Source of the DNA: Metallyticus violacea
Taxonomy: Eukaryota > Arthropoda > Insecta > Mantodea > Metallyticidae
Direction of reading: 5' to 3'
DNA length: 64,000 nucleotides
Assembly: GCA_030762175.1 (NCBI GenBank)
Contig: CM060831.1
Span: 80,815,001 to 80,879,000, forward strand
In this document: positions 1 to 10,075 of the stretch, one piece after another
Layout of the letters: each line of letters opens with the position of its first letter
Position numbering within the stretch: position 1 is the stretch's first letter
The notes under the pieces: generated by a model
What the model saw: the letters and a program-made list of their open reading frames with translations, nothing else
What the model was told of the DNA's origin: nothing
Databases searched by the model: none
Translations under genes and position numbers: made by a program

Positions 1-732
1 GTTGATGGGAACGATATACCATCTGTTCCTGTTGCATGCACAGAGATCTGAAAGAAACCAGTGAACATATGGCGGTATTTGGAACATTGTGCAGTATGAG
101 AAATGTTTAGTGGTCTAACTTCTTGGTTTGCAAGTGCATTTACTAAATATTCCAATTTCTTCAGTATATAAAATTGGAACTCGTTAAAGTTTTCGTTAAG
201 AGTTTAGACAAAAAATGGAACTGGTTTTCTGTATCTAAGAAAAATATTTCCAGCCGTTATTGATGCCAAGCTAAGGGGGAACATTTTCGCTGGTCCTCAA
301 CATTTGACACGAAACTGACCCCTGAAATTCTTTCAAACTGCTGGATTTCTTGGGAACACAAAATCTCTAAATTATATAGACTTACGTCTTTGAAACTTTA
401 TTCGATAACTCAGAAAATGCAACCCGATAGCTATTTTAATATTATTTAGGACTTAATTAGGTATGTTCATTGAGGTTGTGGAAAAAAAAGTTAAATTTTG
501 TTGACGTGCTATTTATTTCTGTGTTAACCATAGTTGATTTTTATAAATTATGGGACATTTCATAAATGCACCATTTTAAACAATTTTAGGTCAACAACTT
601 TCTAGCCCTAATAATGAATGAGCTGGAATGAAAAAAGTATTCCAGTGCCATTGAAAGTGAAATCTGAAATTTTGTTGTTTTGGAATGACTATATAAGGTG
701 AATTATAGAAAAAAAAATGGCCAATTAGCATC
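1..732. other. Unannotated AT-rich sequence
   Basis: No open frame, repeat shared with the rest of the window, or RNA signal was found here. It is A+T rich with short A and T runs and ends where a SINE-A tail begins. Confidence 0.6.
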
Positions 733-905
733 TCAGGTTTTCCTCAGTTCTCATAAAAGGCAAATGCCAGGGAGGGAATTAAACTTAGTCCTGTAACGTT
801 TTCTTTCTTAAAAAAATCCTTTCCCAATATATCATTTCATATATTATCAGTGTCCACCGCATGTGGTACCTCAGTAGTAAAAACGGGCGTTAAACACTAT
901 TTAAA
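733..905 (+). repeat. SINE-A, copy 1 (5'-truncated tRNA-derived SINE)
   Basis: Only the tRNA-unrelated body and tail of SINE-A are present: the 'aggttttcctcagt' block, 'ggcaaatgcc', the 'cctttcccaatatatcattt' block and the terminal 'aaacgggcgttaaacac'. The tRNA-like head with its A and B boxes is missing. The order and spacing of blocks match the eight other copies in this window. SINEs of this kind are transcribed by RNA polymerase III and copied in trans by a LINE; this copy lacks the promoter and is inert. Confidence 0.85.
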
Positions 906-1500
906 ATGACTAATTACAGGTATGCACACCTAGGGAAACCCCAAGAGAAGGTGAACGATCGAAATGGAAAGAACAGTGGTAGATATATTAAACAATTGTC
1001 AGTAAAGCAACAAACGTCCGTCCATGGTAACTTACAAGTGACTGAAATGACAGGTACAAATTTTACTATATCTGGAGGGAATTTCTGTATGCATACTACA
1101 TGATAACTTTTCCACTCCTTCATGCAGCAAATGCACGAGCGGTAAGTAAAACTAGTTGTGGAGAGCATGTTGCCGACCTTGCATGCTTGGTCTTTGTGAG
1201 GAGGCTGGGCGAGCTAGCGAGCGAGAGGTTTACCATGACCTCCAGCTCTCGACTCCTTCCTTGCTTGCTTCTCTGGCAAGGTGAATGAGAACAGGTAGTG
1301 CATATGTATAACGGACACGCTACTCGCTTCGAAACATTGTTAACCAGCTTTTGTATTGTAGAAGAAGCCAAGCGCTTTTGTCATATAAATTCTTTTGTTC
1401 GCTATCATATTACTTTTTCCTGCTTGCAGGAAACAACGCGAACTCTAGAATGCCATGTCGTTTGTAGGAACCGGTTACTTTGTTTGAGGCTCTGTTCCAG
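906..1500. other. Unclassified segment, locally GC-rich at 1130-1300
   Basis: The stretch from about 1130 to 1300 is more GC-rich than its flanks and contains splice-like strings: 'gcggtaagta' near 1140 and a good pyrimidine tract ending in 'cttgcag' at about 1430. Open frames of 60-85 codons exist on both strands, but none has a recognisable domain. It could be an old gene fragment or an unrecognised repeat; I cannot decide. Confidence 0.3.
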
Positions 1501-1519
1501 TGATTATAAGTCATAATTT

Positions 1520-2048
1520 TACATTAAAACTAGCTAAGTGGTTTTTGGAGAGGACATTACACGAAATAGTTGGAAAATAGTTAACAAACGTTTGCGAGAT
1601 ATAGATACACAAAATATTGAGTCTCAATGTGCAGAAAAAGTATCGCTTAACCTGCAGGCTCAAATACGTCCGGTGTGGGAGAGGGGGATTATTTAGATAT
1701 CTGTGGCAGTGAAGAAAGAAGTGGTTACGTATGGTTCAGATTGGGAGTTTGGAAAGGAAACAAAACAGTTAATGCTCTCGGGGAAAGAATTTGCCCATTG
1801 TGCAGAGAAAGCGATACCTGGAGACATATTTTGGCAGAATGCAGGGAAACGGATATTTTAAGAAATGAGCATTTATCGCCGGAAACTTCCAATAGAAGTT
1901 TGAATATTTGCCGGGAGTGATGGTGCATGCGAGATACTCACACAATTTGGGAATATTTCTAGAGAAGACCCGACAAAGAAGGTTAATGGCTATAGTGAAG
2001 AGGAGGGGGGGAGTTGGAGAGGAGGTGTCAGTAAATGGAAGGGGGTAT
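1520..2048 (+). pseudogene. LINE (non-LTR retrotransposon) ORF2 3' end with zinc finger, fragment
   Basis: An open segment from about 1651 to 1920 encodes a short C-terminal peptide with an RFRLGVWK-like string ('WFRLGVWKGNK') followed by a Cys-X2-Cys-X7-His-X4-Cys motif (C-P-L-C ... H-I-L-A-E-C). That arrangement is the zinc-finger tail after the reverse transcriptase of many arthropod LINEs. The reverse transcriptase core is absent, so the copy is heavily 5'-truncated, as LINE insertions often are. After the stop at 1918-1920, about 130 bp of probable LINE 3' UTR runs to 2048, where a SINE-A begins. Family and clade are unresolved. Confidence 0.65.
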
Positions 2049-2270
2049 GATAACATGAAATGAAATGATATATTGGGAAATGATTTTTTTAAGGTAGGAA
2101 ACGTTCCAGGCCTAAGTTTAGGGTACCTTCCCCGGCATTTGCCATTTATGAGGACTGGAGAAAACCTGGAAAACACCGCAAGTCAGGATGGATAGTCCTG
2201 GAGAGAATCGAACCCCAGATCTCTCGTTCACAAGTCCGTGCCTTAACGACCTCGGCCATCCATGACGGTC
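2049..2270 (-). repeat. SINE-A, copy 2
   Basis: Reverse-oriented SINE-A. On the minus strand it reads from a tRNA-like head ('tggccgaggtcgttaaggc', matching a tRNA-Ser/Leu A box) through a B box ('ggttcgattc') into the SINE-A body ending near 2049. The 'aaacgggcgttaaacac' terminus is missing. It lies at the end of the LINE 3' UTR fragment. Confidence 0.88.
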
Positions 2271-2274
2271 ATGT

Positions 2275-3480
2275 GCGATCTGCGCACCCCTAGTGTTAAT
2301 TCTGGTAAACATAAAACAAATGAGTGGGGTTCCCTATTCTCAGAGATTATCGAGAAACCAGCAGATTCACATATTACAACAGTATATGTTTTTAATGTTC
2401 CCCTGAAATCCTTAACCCAGTTTTTTTTATAGTGTTTAACGCCCTTTTCACTACTGAGGCACCACAGGCTGCGAACATTGATGATACATGAAATGAAATG
2501 ATTTTTTTTAAGGAAGGAAACGTCCCAGGCCTAAGTTTAGGTTATTTCCCCGGCATTTGCAATTTATGAGGACTGAGGAAAACCTGGAAAAAAGCCTCAG
2601 TCAGGGAGGGCGGTCCTGGTGGGATTCAAACCGCAGATCTCCCGTTCACGAGTCCGCCCCACGTAACTCAGTTGTGAGAACAGTTCTTAGCAAATACTAT
2701 TGCACGTGATTCCGAGAACAGATATCTCCAGGAGTTAATATAACTATACCCCAGTAGCAACACAAGCTGCTTATATTATGCACACCCGGGCAAACCACAG
2801 GCATGTTTTGTTTGTGGGGACACAAACCACATGAAACAAAATTGCCCACATTGAATTTACAGTCCCACAATACTCATAGTCAAAGGCGACGTTTACGCAA
2901 ATTGAATAATTCCATAGATAACAACACCCAGGAACAAAATTGATACCGTCTCGAAATGAACGCTCAGGTTACCATGGAAGCAAGCATTCAAACTCTGTTC
3001 ACATACGGGCAATAAAATAACAACTGCAAGTGAATTCTCCGTCAGCCTACAGTTCTGAGGAAGAAACTGCTGATCAATCAAGAAAAAACAACCTATAAGC
3101 AATCAAAGGTGGAGCAAATTCACACACAAGACGAACAGTTGCAGGTGATTAGGCACCTGTTAGAAATATCTCCATCTAACTTTTCTCTGAACTACACACA
3201 ACTCGAAAGCCTCTGTGAAAGTTCAATTGCAACACCAGACATACGCAAATGACATTAAGAGTCTTGCTGAAATGCTAAGAATATTTCACCCGCACTATAA
3301 AGACAGAGGAATTAAAAACAGAACTAACGCAGAGTACTTAAAAAAACCTCATAGCAAATGCACTCAAATTCAAGTCTTTTGACTATTCTCCTGTTTCAAT
3401 GAAATCTAAATGGATTAAATTCCCAGTACAAATTCCTACAGAAATTAATAAGTACACATCACCCTCGAATAATCCGTTTG
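2275..3480 (+). pseudogene. LINE ORF1 (gag-like) with CCHC zinc knuckle, decayed and split by a SINE
   Basis: Three reading-frame patches together resemble a non-LTR retrotransposon ORF1. Patch one (about 2305-2425) ends in a VFNVPL-like string. Patch two, after an inserted SINE-A at 2429-2657, begins VVRTVLSKY at about 2672. Patch three (2771-2854) carries Cys-X2-Cys-X4-His-X4-Cys: C-F-V-C at 2804-2815, His at 2828-2830, Cys at 2843-2845. Downstream patches to about 3400 (for example 'AEMLRIFHPHY') look like the ORF1 C terminus. ORF1 proteins bind LINE RNA through such knuckles. Several stops and frame changes make this a dead copy. The knuckle is seen directly; assignment of the flanking patches is inference from order. 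Confidence 0.6.
2429..2657 (-). repeat. SINE-A, copy 3 (inserted in LINE ORF1)
   Basis: Minus-strand SINE-A with the 3' terminus at 2429 and the sequence running up to the B box region ('cttgtgaacg'-type block near 2645); most of the tRNA-like head is missing. Coding-like LINE ORF1 patches lie on both sides, so it probably inserted into that LINE. Confidence 0.85.
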
Positions 3481-3699
3481 CAGGAAACTAATTTAATAAA
3501 TAAATCTACAGTATATGTAAGACAATACAGCAAGAACTGTACCACCTATTTCCGTTCCAGTGCAGGGATGGCGATAACATTATAAAGGGATCCCTCCCCA
3601 TTACCATGGGATGTTGTGGTGTTCAATCTTTTCACAGAGGTCTGCGCATCCCATAGGTTTTTGCATTAGGAAGGCACCTAGAAGCTATTCTGACCCACC
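3481..3699. other. Unannotated spacer
   Basis: No recognisable feature between the LINE ORF1 relic and Rep-D. An ORF that starts here and runs into Rep-D is not shared by the second Rep-D copy and is probably chance. Confidence 0.5.
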
Positions 3700-4132
3700 G
3701 TTCGGCTGCAGACGTTTGCGACGCCCAGACGCGCCAAGTGAACTTAACTTCAAAAGCCGAGCGGACCTAGCTGCCAGTATTTCACTGGTGGATAGGTCAT
3801 ACTAGCTTGACCTACTCACTAAAGGGGTGAGTTACCCCAGCATTAAGGTAGCCACCACCACCCCACGAATGACAGCGATTCAGGCGAACCTGCCCCCAGA
3901 GTACACGCCTTCGGCACTCCCCTGGGACACGCTGCCGTCGTGAGTACTCAATTTCCCATGAGTATCGGGACCACTGCCACGCCGAGTCCAACCCAATCCG
4001 GAGGGGCTCGTTTCAAGTCCGGCCCGGCTGCTTCTAGTAACGTCAGAAGTACCGCGGGTACTCAGGGTCCGCAGAACCCGCACCATGAGCATCTGAAGAG
4101 CAACGACCGAAGCCGCCCCCCCCCCCCCCTTA
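3700..4132 (+). repeat. Rep-D copy 1, unclassified GC-rich dispersed repeat
   Basis: About 430 bp, clearly GC-richer than its surroundings, shared in the same orientation with 13110-13508. Shared landmarks are 'ttcggctgcagacg', 'gcattaaggtagccaccac', 'gtacacgccttcggcac', 'gctgcttctagtaacgtcag' and the end 'gagcaacgaccgaag'. Between them are small indels; copy 1 carries an extra segment near 3745-3780. No terminal inverted repeats, tRNA-like promoter or conserved open frame was found. It ends in a C-rich run at 4119-4129. It could be a piece of a LINE, for example an untranslated region, or a SINE-like element with an unusual head. Confidence 0.7.
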
Positions 4133-4224
4133 CGGGAAGCGATAACACATGTAGTAAGCAAAGAAGTACCAACTATAACTAACTAAATTTTAATCATAAG
4201 GATCAAATCATCATTACTGGACAC

Positions 4225-4488
4225 TGCCACGGGTGGCCGAGGTCGTTAAGGCGCGGGCTCATGAGCGGAAGGTCTGGAGTTCGAATCCCGCCAGGAGCGT
4301 CCTCCCTGACTGGTTTTTTTTTTCTTTTCCAGGTTTTCCTCAGTCCTCATAAATGGCAAATGCCGGGGAGGAAGCCCTTAGGAACGCTTCCTTCCTTAAA
4401 TAATCATCCTTTCCCCAATGTATCATTTTACATATCATCAGTCGGTTACTCAGTAGTAAATACGGGTGTTAAACACTACTAAAAAAAG
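4225..4488 (+). repeat. SINE-A, copy 4 (near full length)
   Basis: A reference-quality copy. The head has a tRNA-Ser/Leu-like A box ('tggccgaggtcgttaaggcg' at about 4233-4252) and a B box ('agttcgaatcc' at about 4277-4287), then the pyrimidine-rich 'cctccctgact' block and the body, ending 'gggtgttaaacac' plus an A run. A and B boxes form an internal RNA polymerase III promoter in intact SINEs. It is not a tRNA gene, because the acceptor stem does not pair and the sequence continues into the SINE body. Confidence 0.92.
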
Positions 4489-4738
4489 CATTACTCGACT
4501 TCGAATTAGGCGCACTAAACTAACACACTCGCATCTACTGAATGAAATAGCTCGTACTGAATGCAACATCTGTCAAAACGCCATTTCTGTAAGACAGGTA
4601 CTTTCTGAACGTCCACAATAGCAACCTCAGAAAACAAAACAAAATCTACCAGATCTTGAATAAGTTCTCAACAACTCATCTCACAGTGAAACTCTCTTTA
4701 AATTCTTAAAATCAACAAATTTATATAATAATATAGGG

Positions 4739-4869
4739 TGAGCAATGATTGACGCAACCGCGGGACCGGCCGACAGCGCTGTCTTGCGCAAGTAGCACAC
4801 CGCCAACATAATAGCCAGCTTCGCCGGCCGGCCGCACGCCACAAAACCGGTTGCATGAAGGATTGTTCA
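4739..4869 (+). mobile_element. MITE-M copy 1, 131-bp GC-rich inverted-repeat element
   Basis: The left end reads 'tgagcaatgattgacgcaac' and the complement of the right end reads 'tgaacaatccttcatgcaac', so about 20-24 bp form imperfect terminal inverted repeats. The centre is very GC-rich and itself palindromic ('gccggccggc'), unlike the AT-rich flanks. A second, left-truncated copy lies at 49270-49408, and a third end-like piece at 63021-63056. There is no coding capacity. Size, inverted ends and repetition fit a non-autonomous DNA transposon; the superfamily and target duplication are unclear. Confidence 0.7.
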
Positions 4870-5247
4870 TCCTTTATAATATAACATAAGAGATTTCAGC
4901 ATTAATATTAAGTATCTACCATATAAAATTGTAAATTTGTAATTAGCATATTGTCACGATAGTAATGTAAATTAAAGCGACAAAAAATAAATTAAAAGAA
5001 AAGACTAACCTGCTACACAAAACTCGCTCTACTATGTTCGAAACCCCAGGCAGGCAGTCGCATTATTCATTATGCTGTATCATACCTAACACAGTAACTC
5101 TGAAAGCCATACTTCAGTCCGATATTTTAGAAGTGTTTACGGTGCTAACATTATGATCAGTTATTGAAAAATAAGATTTAACCTTAGGAAAGTAGATTTG
5201 AAGACATCAAAGGCAGAATTTCCTCCTGTTTCTCTTAAGACTTACTT
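4870..5247. other. Unannotated spacer
   Basis: AT-rich, no ORF or repeat recognised. Confidence 0.5.
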
Positions 5248-5248
5248 G

Positions 5249-5542
5249 TCGGTCCTGGTGGTGTAATGGTAACCATATTTGCCTCCTAAACCCAAGATCG
5301 CGGGTTCAAACCCGGCCAGGATCGATGGATTTTTTTCGGGCGTAAAAGTTCTAAGTATGGCTTCCTTCGGAAGGGAAGTAAAGACGTGGGTCCCGTGTCG
5401 TACATTTACGGTACGAAAAAGAACCTCAAGCCTGAAAGAAGAGGCCTCTGAGCAAAATTTGTCGGCCGTTTCACGCCCTGAATTGAATGGGATGCTGATG
5501 ACCTGAGATGTTACAGAGCGTCCGTAAATAAAACAAATAAAC
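5249..5542 (+). repeat. SINE-B, copy 1 (full length, with target-site duplication)
   Basis: A tRNA-derived SINE of about 290 bp. The head has an A box ('tggtgtaatggtaacc') and a B box ('gggttcaaaccc'), and the stretch 'gcctcctaaaccc' resembles the anticodon arm of tRNA-Arg(CCT). The body reads 'ggcttccttcggaagggaag', 'cgtacatttacgg', 'ctgatgacctgagatgtt' and ends 'agagcgtccgtaaataaa'. Flanks 'aagacttactt' (5237) and 'aagacttctta' (5543) look like a target-site duplication. The family is different from SINE-A. Confidence 0.9.
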
Positions 5543-6204
5543 AAGACTTCTTAACAGTGTCTGGTTTCAAGTTCTTAATCACCACATACCTGTAGCATTG
5601 TTCTCAGTGTACAGTACAATTCTAATCTCAAATTGCTTGTCCAACATCCTGTACCACCTTTGGCTTAATTCTTTAACATCCGGGTATTGATTTAGAGGCC
5701 TAGACTTTTAAAACACTGAATAGATGTTACAGTGCAATATAATGCCGAAATTATCGAAGGTTGTCATTATTCATTTACAATTTGTCGATACGAAGAGAAA
5801 GCGCGTCAAATTGATTTTAGAATCATGCGACGAAAGGAAGGCGGTAACCATGGCTGTTGTATCCATGGGCGTGGACTTTACATATTTCGCAGTATATTGT
5901 AAAAGTGATAATTTATACCCTAACACAAGTATCTACGAGGACTAACCAATAAAGACTGAGGGATTTTTTTTTTTTTTACTTACGAAATACCTATAATAGA
6001 CAGGATCAAGACTGGTATGGTCTTTTTTGTAATTAGAGCCCATTGAACTGTATGCACGTAGCCCAACGTGTCTATCAGTTCTAGAAGACGTGGTGGAAAT
6101 CATTTTTTTGACATAATCTTCAGAAACAGACGTTGATGAATCAAAACACTTGCCTCGCAGGTCACATGGAGTTAGGTCTGAACAGTGTGATGATTGAGGA
6201 ACAA
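5543..6204. other. Unannotated spacer
   Basis: No feature recognised apart from a T run at about 5963-5978. An ORF at 5724-5945 has no recognisable domain. Confidence 0.45.
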
Positions 6205-6948
6205 TTTTATCTGGTGTCGATCCTTATCTGTTAAGTAAATAATTGCAGCTATAACTGTTCAGTTGTTCAGATATAGTTGCATAAAGAAGGCGATGTGTAG
6301 AAGGTTGTGACATGTTCAAAATGAAGAATCGAGCTGTTATTAAGTTCTTCACAAAGAAGCACTTACTCCAAATTAAATAAAACAGCGATTGGACGGTGTA
6401 TATGGGGAAGCATCCCCCTCATATTCTACCGTAAAAGAATGAGCCAAACTTTTTCGAATGGGTCGAGAAAGCATTGAAGACGAAGAGCGTGCAGGTCCGC
6501 CCTTGGAGGTGCTCAGTCCTGAAAACATCGCTCGGTCTTGTGGAAGGAGAAATTATGGAAGACTGGTGGCTCAAAGTTACAGAAATAGCGGCATGGTTGG
6601 GTCTTTCTAAAACAACAGTCCTTCGAATTATTCATGAACATTCAAATATGAATAAAGTTAGTGCAAGATGAGTGCCTACACTTCTTTCCTCAGTTCAAAT
6701 GTAGCAGCGAGTCATCTGTTGTCAGGCATTTTTGAAGCTCTGCCGAGTCATCTGTTGTCAGGCATTTTTGAAGCTCTGCCGTGGCAACGAGAGAAGGGGA
6801 AAATTTTTGCATACCATTGTTACAGGAGATGAAACTATGGTTCTCTACTATGATCCTTTGTCCAAAAGAGAATCAATGGAGTGGCGTAAACCTGGCGAAA
6901 CACCGTCTCTAAAGGCCAAGGTCACTCAGTTAACCAAAAAGATCGGAC
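6205..6948 (+). mobile_element. MarA copy 1, SETMAR-like mariner, 3'-truncated
   Basis: A mariner transposase relic. A probable start ATG at 6312 is followed by a frame resembling MFKMKNRAVIKFFTKK, then patches that match the other four MarA copies: the helix-turn-helix part with GLSKTTVLRIIHEH (about 6598-6645) and the first catalytic block GDETMVLYYDPLSK (about 6825-6870), where D of GDE is the first metal-binding aspartate. The element stops at about 6948, before the second and third aspartates, and its 5' terminal inverted repeat is missing. A 36-bp unit is tandemly duplicated in frame at 6709-6780. Frameshifts and stops show it is dead. Confidence 0.88.
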
Positions 6949-8556
6949 ATTGCTCAGGACGCGGGTTTAGTTCTTGTATGCCGTTAATTTTTTAATACGA
7001 AATTTTGCGATGCGCATACTAAAGAATTATTATTGAAATTTACTTAATGCTTTCAATTTTTATTCTCTTTCTCAGCAATGAATGCATTACGAACATACAA
7101 TGGCAAATAAGCTTACTACTAACATATATTACACATACTCAAGACGCGATTCTGATTGGTAAGCACAATAACAGCCACGAAGGTTATAATGATATGAATT
7201 GATATATTAACATTTAAGTGTACAAATTGAAACACCAACTTAAAACATAATCATACCATGTATTACTAGGCCAGTCAGAAAGCAAAAAAGCGATAGAGAC
7301 TCAAAAACAAATAACCATCTCTTACTCGAAAGCTAATGTCGTAACCATGGCGCCAGAGTGATACGACGTAAAACCTGCTTTCGTTATTGTGTGTTTTGCT
7401 TTCGAGGGGCATTTTCATTAGTCAGTGGCATACTGGCACTTTAAAAACTTATAGCCATAGCAGATAGGTCATACTTTTTCTATTTCAAATTACTTGTCTT
7501 AGACACCATCACACTGTCTGAAAGTATTACACCCTGTCTCATTGTAAGGATTTCAATTATGCATTTAATTTAACACTTATTGATAGGTTACCTACACAAT
7601 GCTCTGAAAGTTTACTCAGAGATAGGGAAATGGCAGTTATATTTTTACATAAAGCGCACATACAACCGGATTTAAATCTTAACGCATTAATATATTTTTA
7701 TTCTCTCTCACTCTCATTTCTAGTTTCATCTGTTTCCATGCATAACGTTACCTTCGATACTGAATATTTACTTTTATCACCGTCACTTGTCTTCTTGCCA
7801 TAGAAGAACACGAGCTCTTCGAAATATAGCGATACTGTATCTGTGAATATTTAAGTGTTAAATTCTTTTTCTGCTTCTTTAGCTATTGTTATTAGTTACA
7901 TTGTTCAAACTGTTACCTTTTTCATCTATTATATATAAAAAAAAACCCCGTTAAACATCGGCACGATATATTCTAGCCCTTGTATGTTTTAGTTGTGTTT
8001 ACAATTATTATAATTTATATTATTATTATTTATATTATTATTATTATTAGAAAAGGGGGTAATATGAACCACTTTTTTGTATTTGACAAAATTTAGAATT
8101 CCCAAAATCACGATTATTTTAAAAATCATCAGTAGCATTAGTATTATAGAAATATCAATACATATTAAAATAAAAATTTGCAACTTTTGAATAAGTATGA
8201 TTATTGAAAACACACGAAAAAATATGGATTTTGGGAATTGGGAAATACATTGGAACCATATTGAAAATGATCAAAATTGAAGTAGCCGAAAGGAAAAACT
8301 CAATTGAAAATCGTCCGTAAGTCCATCACGAGAACTCATTCTCTGCAGATCATGCACTGGACCCTGACTTTGATCTTTTGTACGCTTCACCACGCTTCAC
8401 CGTCCTGCCCGACCGGTTCTGCTGGATTGGAGATTCCAGAAAACGCGCTTAATGCCGTAACGCTGCAAGTTACTTGATGGTCAGTTTTCTTCTTGCCGAA
8501 CAGTCTTCACCTTGGATTTTCTCTTGCAGATCTGTTCGTCTCTCTGCTAATGCCTG
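6949..8556. other. Unannotated AT-rich stretch with (ATT)n tract
   Basis: About 1.6 kb without a recognised gene or shared repeat. A simple ATT/TTA-rich tract occupies about 8003-8050. The low-complexity open frame over it, full of Ile and Asn, is a composition artefact. Confidence 0.5.
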
Positions 8557-9088
8557 CCCTCCGTTCAAATTTTAGTCATTTGAATTTGCTTTTGGAGGCT
8601 GAAGAGTTGTTTTCTTTGAGTTTGTTGCCAGTGTCTTCAAAGGAAGACCTTTTTGTAGAAAGAGCTGGTTAACACAGTTTCTGTAACACCTTTAAGGCCT
8701 TTGTTTTGAGTATTTTTCCTCTTTTCATTTGGCACTGGCGATCTATGCTGTGGAGTGATGTAAACTGTGGACGTGAACTTTTTCTGTTTCGTGGGACAAC
8801 ACTGGAATTTAGTTTAGAATTCTGGATATCGTTGCCATCCTCACCATTGGTGTCAGGAGCCTCAAAGAAGTCGTCTGTGAAAAAGTTTCTGTTTAGAGAA
8901 TAGATCCCTGTACATTTGAAACCACTCACAGCTATTTCTCCCATTTGAAGTTTCAGATAAGCATTTGTAAACTTCTCTGCAATATTATATGCGTCCATAC
9001 CACCAGTTTTCATTATCACTCCAATCTCTTCACTATAATAGACTTTTAGAGGCCATAAATGATGAAGCTGTCCCTGGTTCCCCGTCAA
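8557..9088 (-). pseudogene. pogo/Tigger-like transposase, C-terminal part
   Basis: A 139-codon open frame at 9088-8669 ends about 110 bp before a further coding-like tail. Its N-terminal third contains 'WPLKVYYSEEI' and then 'GFKCTGIYSLNRNFFTDDFF', the block that closes the DDE_1 catalytic domain of pogo, Tigger and Jerky-type transposases, where the family usually reads 'GF+.TGI+PFN...F...DF'. The rest is a Ser/Lys-rich tail typical of these proteins. It belongs with the two upstream patches at 10137-10472 and 10560-10760, from which it is separated by about 1 kb of unrelated sequence. Confidence 0.75.
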
Positions 9089-10075
9089 TTACAGAGTAAT
9101 TGAAATAATTAATATTTGTAATTTTAGAATCAGCAACTCAGTAATTATGTGCAGGTATATTGTGCATTTTCTTTCAGTGGAGGAACTTAGTGACATTACT
9201 GCAGAACTAATGTTGTATAGTGTTTAAATGCATTAATAAAGTGTATTATTTATAATATTTAAGGAATAACGTGTTAAAGTGTGACCAAGTAATAAAAACT
9301 CTCGTATTTCTCCGAAGGCAGAAAGACTTGCAAAAGGCAGACAATGCAAGGTATTCCCTTTTGGTATGTGGCTAGAGTTGAGAGTGCATAAACCGCCCTT
9401 TTGTCGACAAAGTTGCACATGTCCATGTAAAAAGTCGTTGAGAGTAACTTATGAACTCTCTGTAAATTCATCTTATTGACGAACAGCGAAGCACTTGGCT
9501 TGCACAAAATTGGCGGGATTATTTCGCGCCATTGCCCATGGATAGCGTCATTTTGTCTTGTGTGTAAAAAGGAATAGTTTTTGCCTAAAATTTTTTTCAG
9601 GCCCAGATACGCGTGGCTGCCATCACCCGGAGATCAGCGTAAGAGCAGCCTAAGCACCTAATTCTGGCGACAACGAACCTTGAGCGTCAGTCATCACTTT
9701 AACTGCCGATACAACATCATTGAGTTGTATTTCGAATTCAATTGAATTAACAATCTCTTTGCACTCGGCATCTTTTGGTAAGCAAAATAAATACACACGT
9801 TTGCCAAATTCCTTGCTGTGGTTCGACGAGAGACGTGAGTTCGCCCGAATATTCCTGTTAGAAGAATAAACTATGTCAACAAAGTAAATAACGTTTGTTG
9901 TCACCTTCGGAGTCCCGTTCCACTCACAGTCGCCAAAATCCAGCGAAACGACCTCGAGAGAGTCTCATCGAAGAAGAGTGCGGGTGGTCTGCAGCAGCCG
10001 TGGCAAAACCTGCGATCAACGGGCGCAACTTATCTACCGCAGCACCCATACAGTCAAATTTCTATCCCCCCACCA
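9089..10075. other. About 1 kb interrupting the pogo-like gene
   Basis: The pogo coding order (read on the minus strand) breaks after a patch resembling HVTLFMFASSH near 10110 and resumes near 9088, so this interval looks inserted, or belongs to a rearrangement. It holds an 84-codon minus frame (9904-9650) preceded by an acceptor-like 'cttctaacag' near 9858, and on the plus strand an acceptor 'tttttttcag' ending at 9600 followed 38 bp later by 'gtaaga'. No domain was recognised in either and no terminal repeats were seen. Possibly an old exon-bearing fragment or an unrecognised transposon. Confidence 0.35.

Noticed and set aside
1120..1145. Tiny exon between 'catgcag' and 'gtaagt' near 1122-1141
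   Set aside because: It would be about 14-15 bp; splice-like strings this close together occur by chance and nothing else supports it.
4225..4300. tRNA gene for Ser/Leu at SINE heads
   Set aside because: A and B boxes are present, but the acceptor stem does not pair and the sequence runs on into the SINE body; the same applies to the SINE-B and SINE-C heads.
5242..5544. 100-codon minus frame with 'IYGRSVTSQVISIPFNSGRE'
   Set aside because: It is antisense to SINE-B and recurs at every SINE-B copy (33780-34073, 37915-38157, 62256-62510).
9650..9904. Resemblance of 'RVYLFCLPKDAECKEI' to a THAP domain
   Set aside because: The required C2CH zinc-binding residues are not present in order, so I do not call it.
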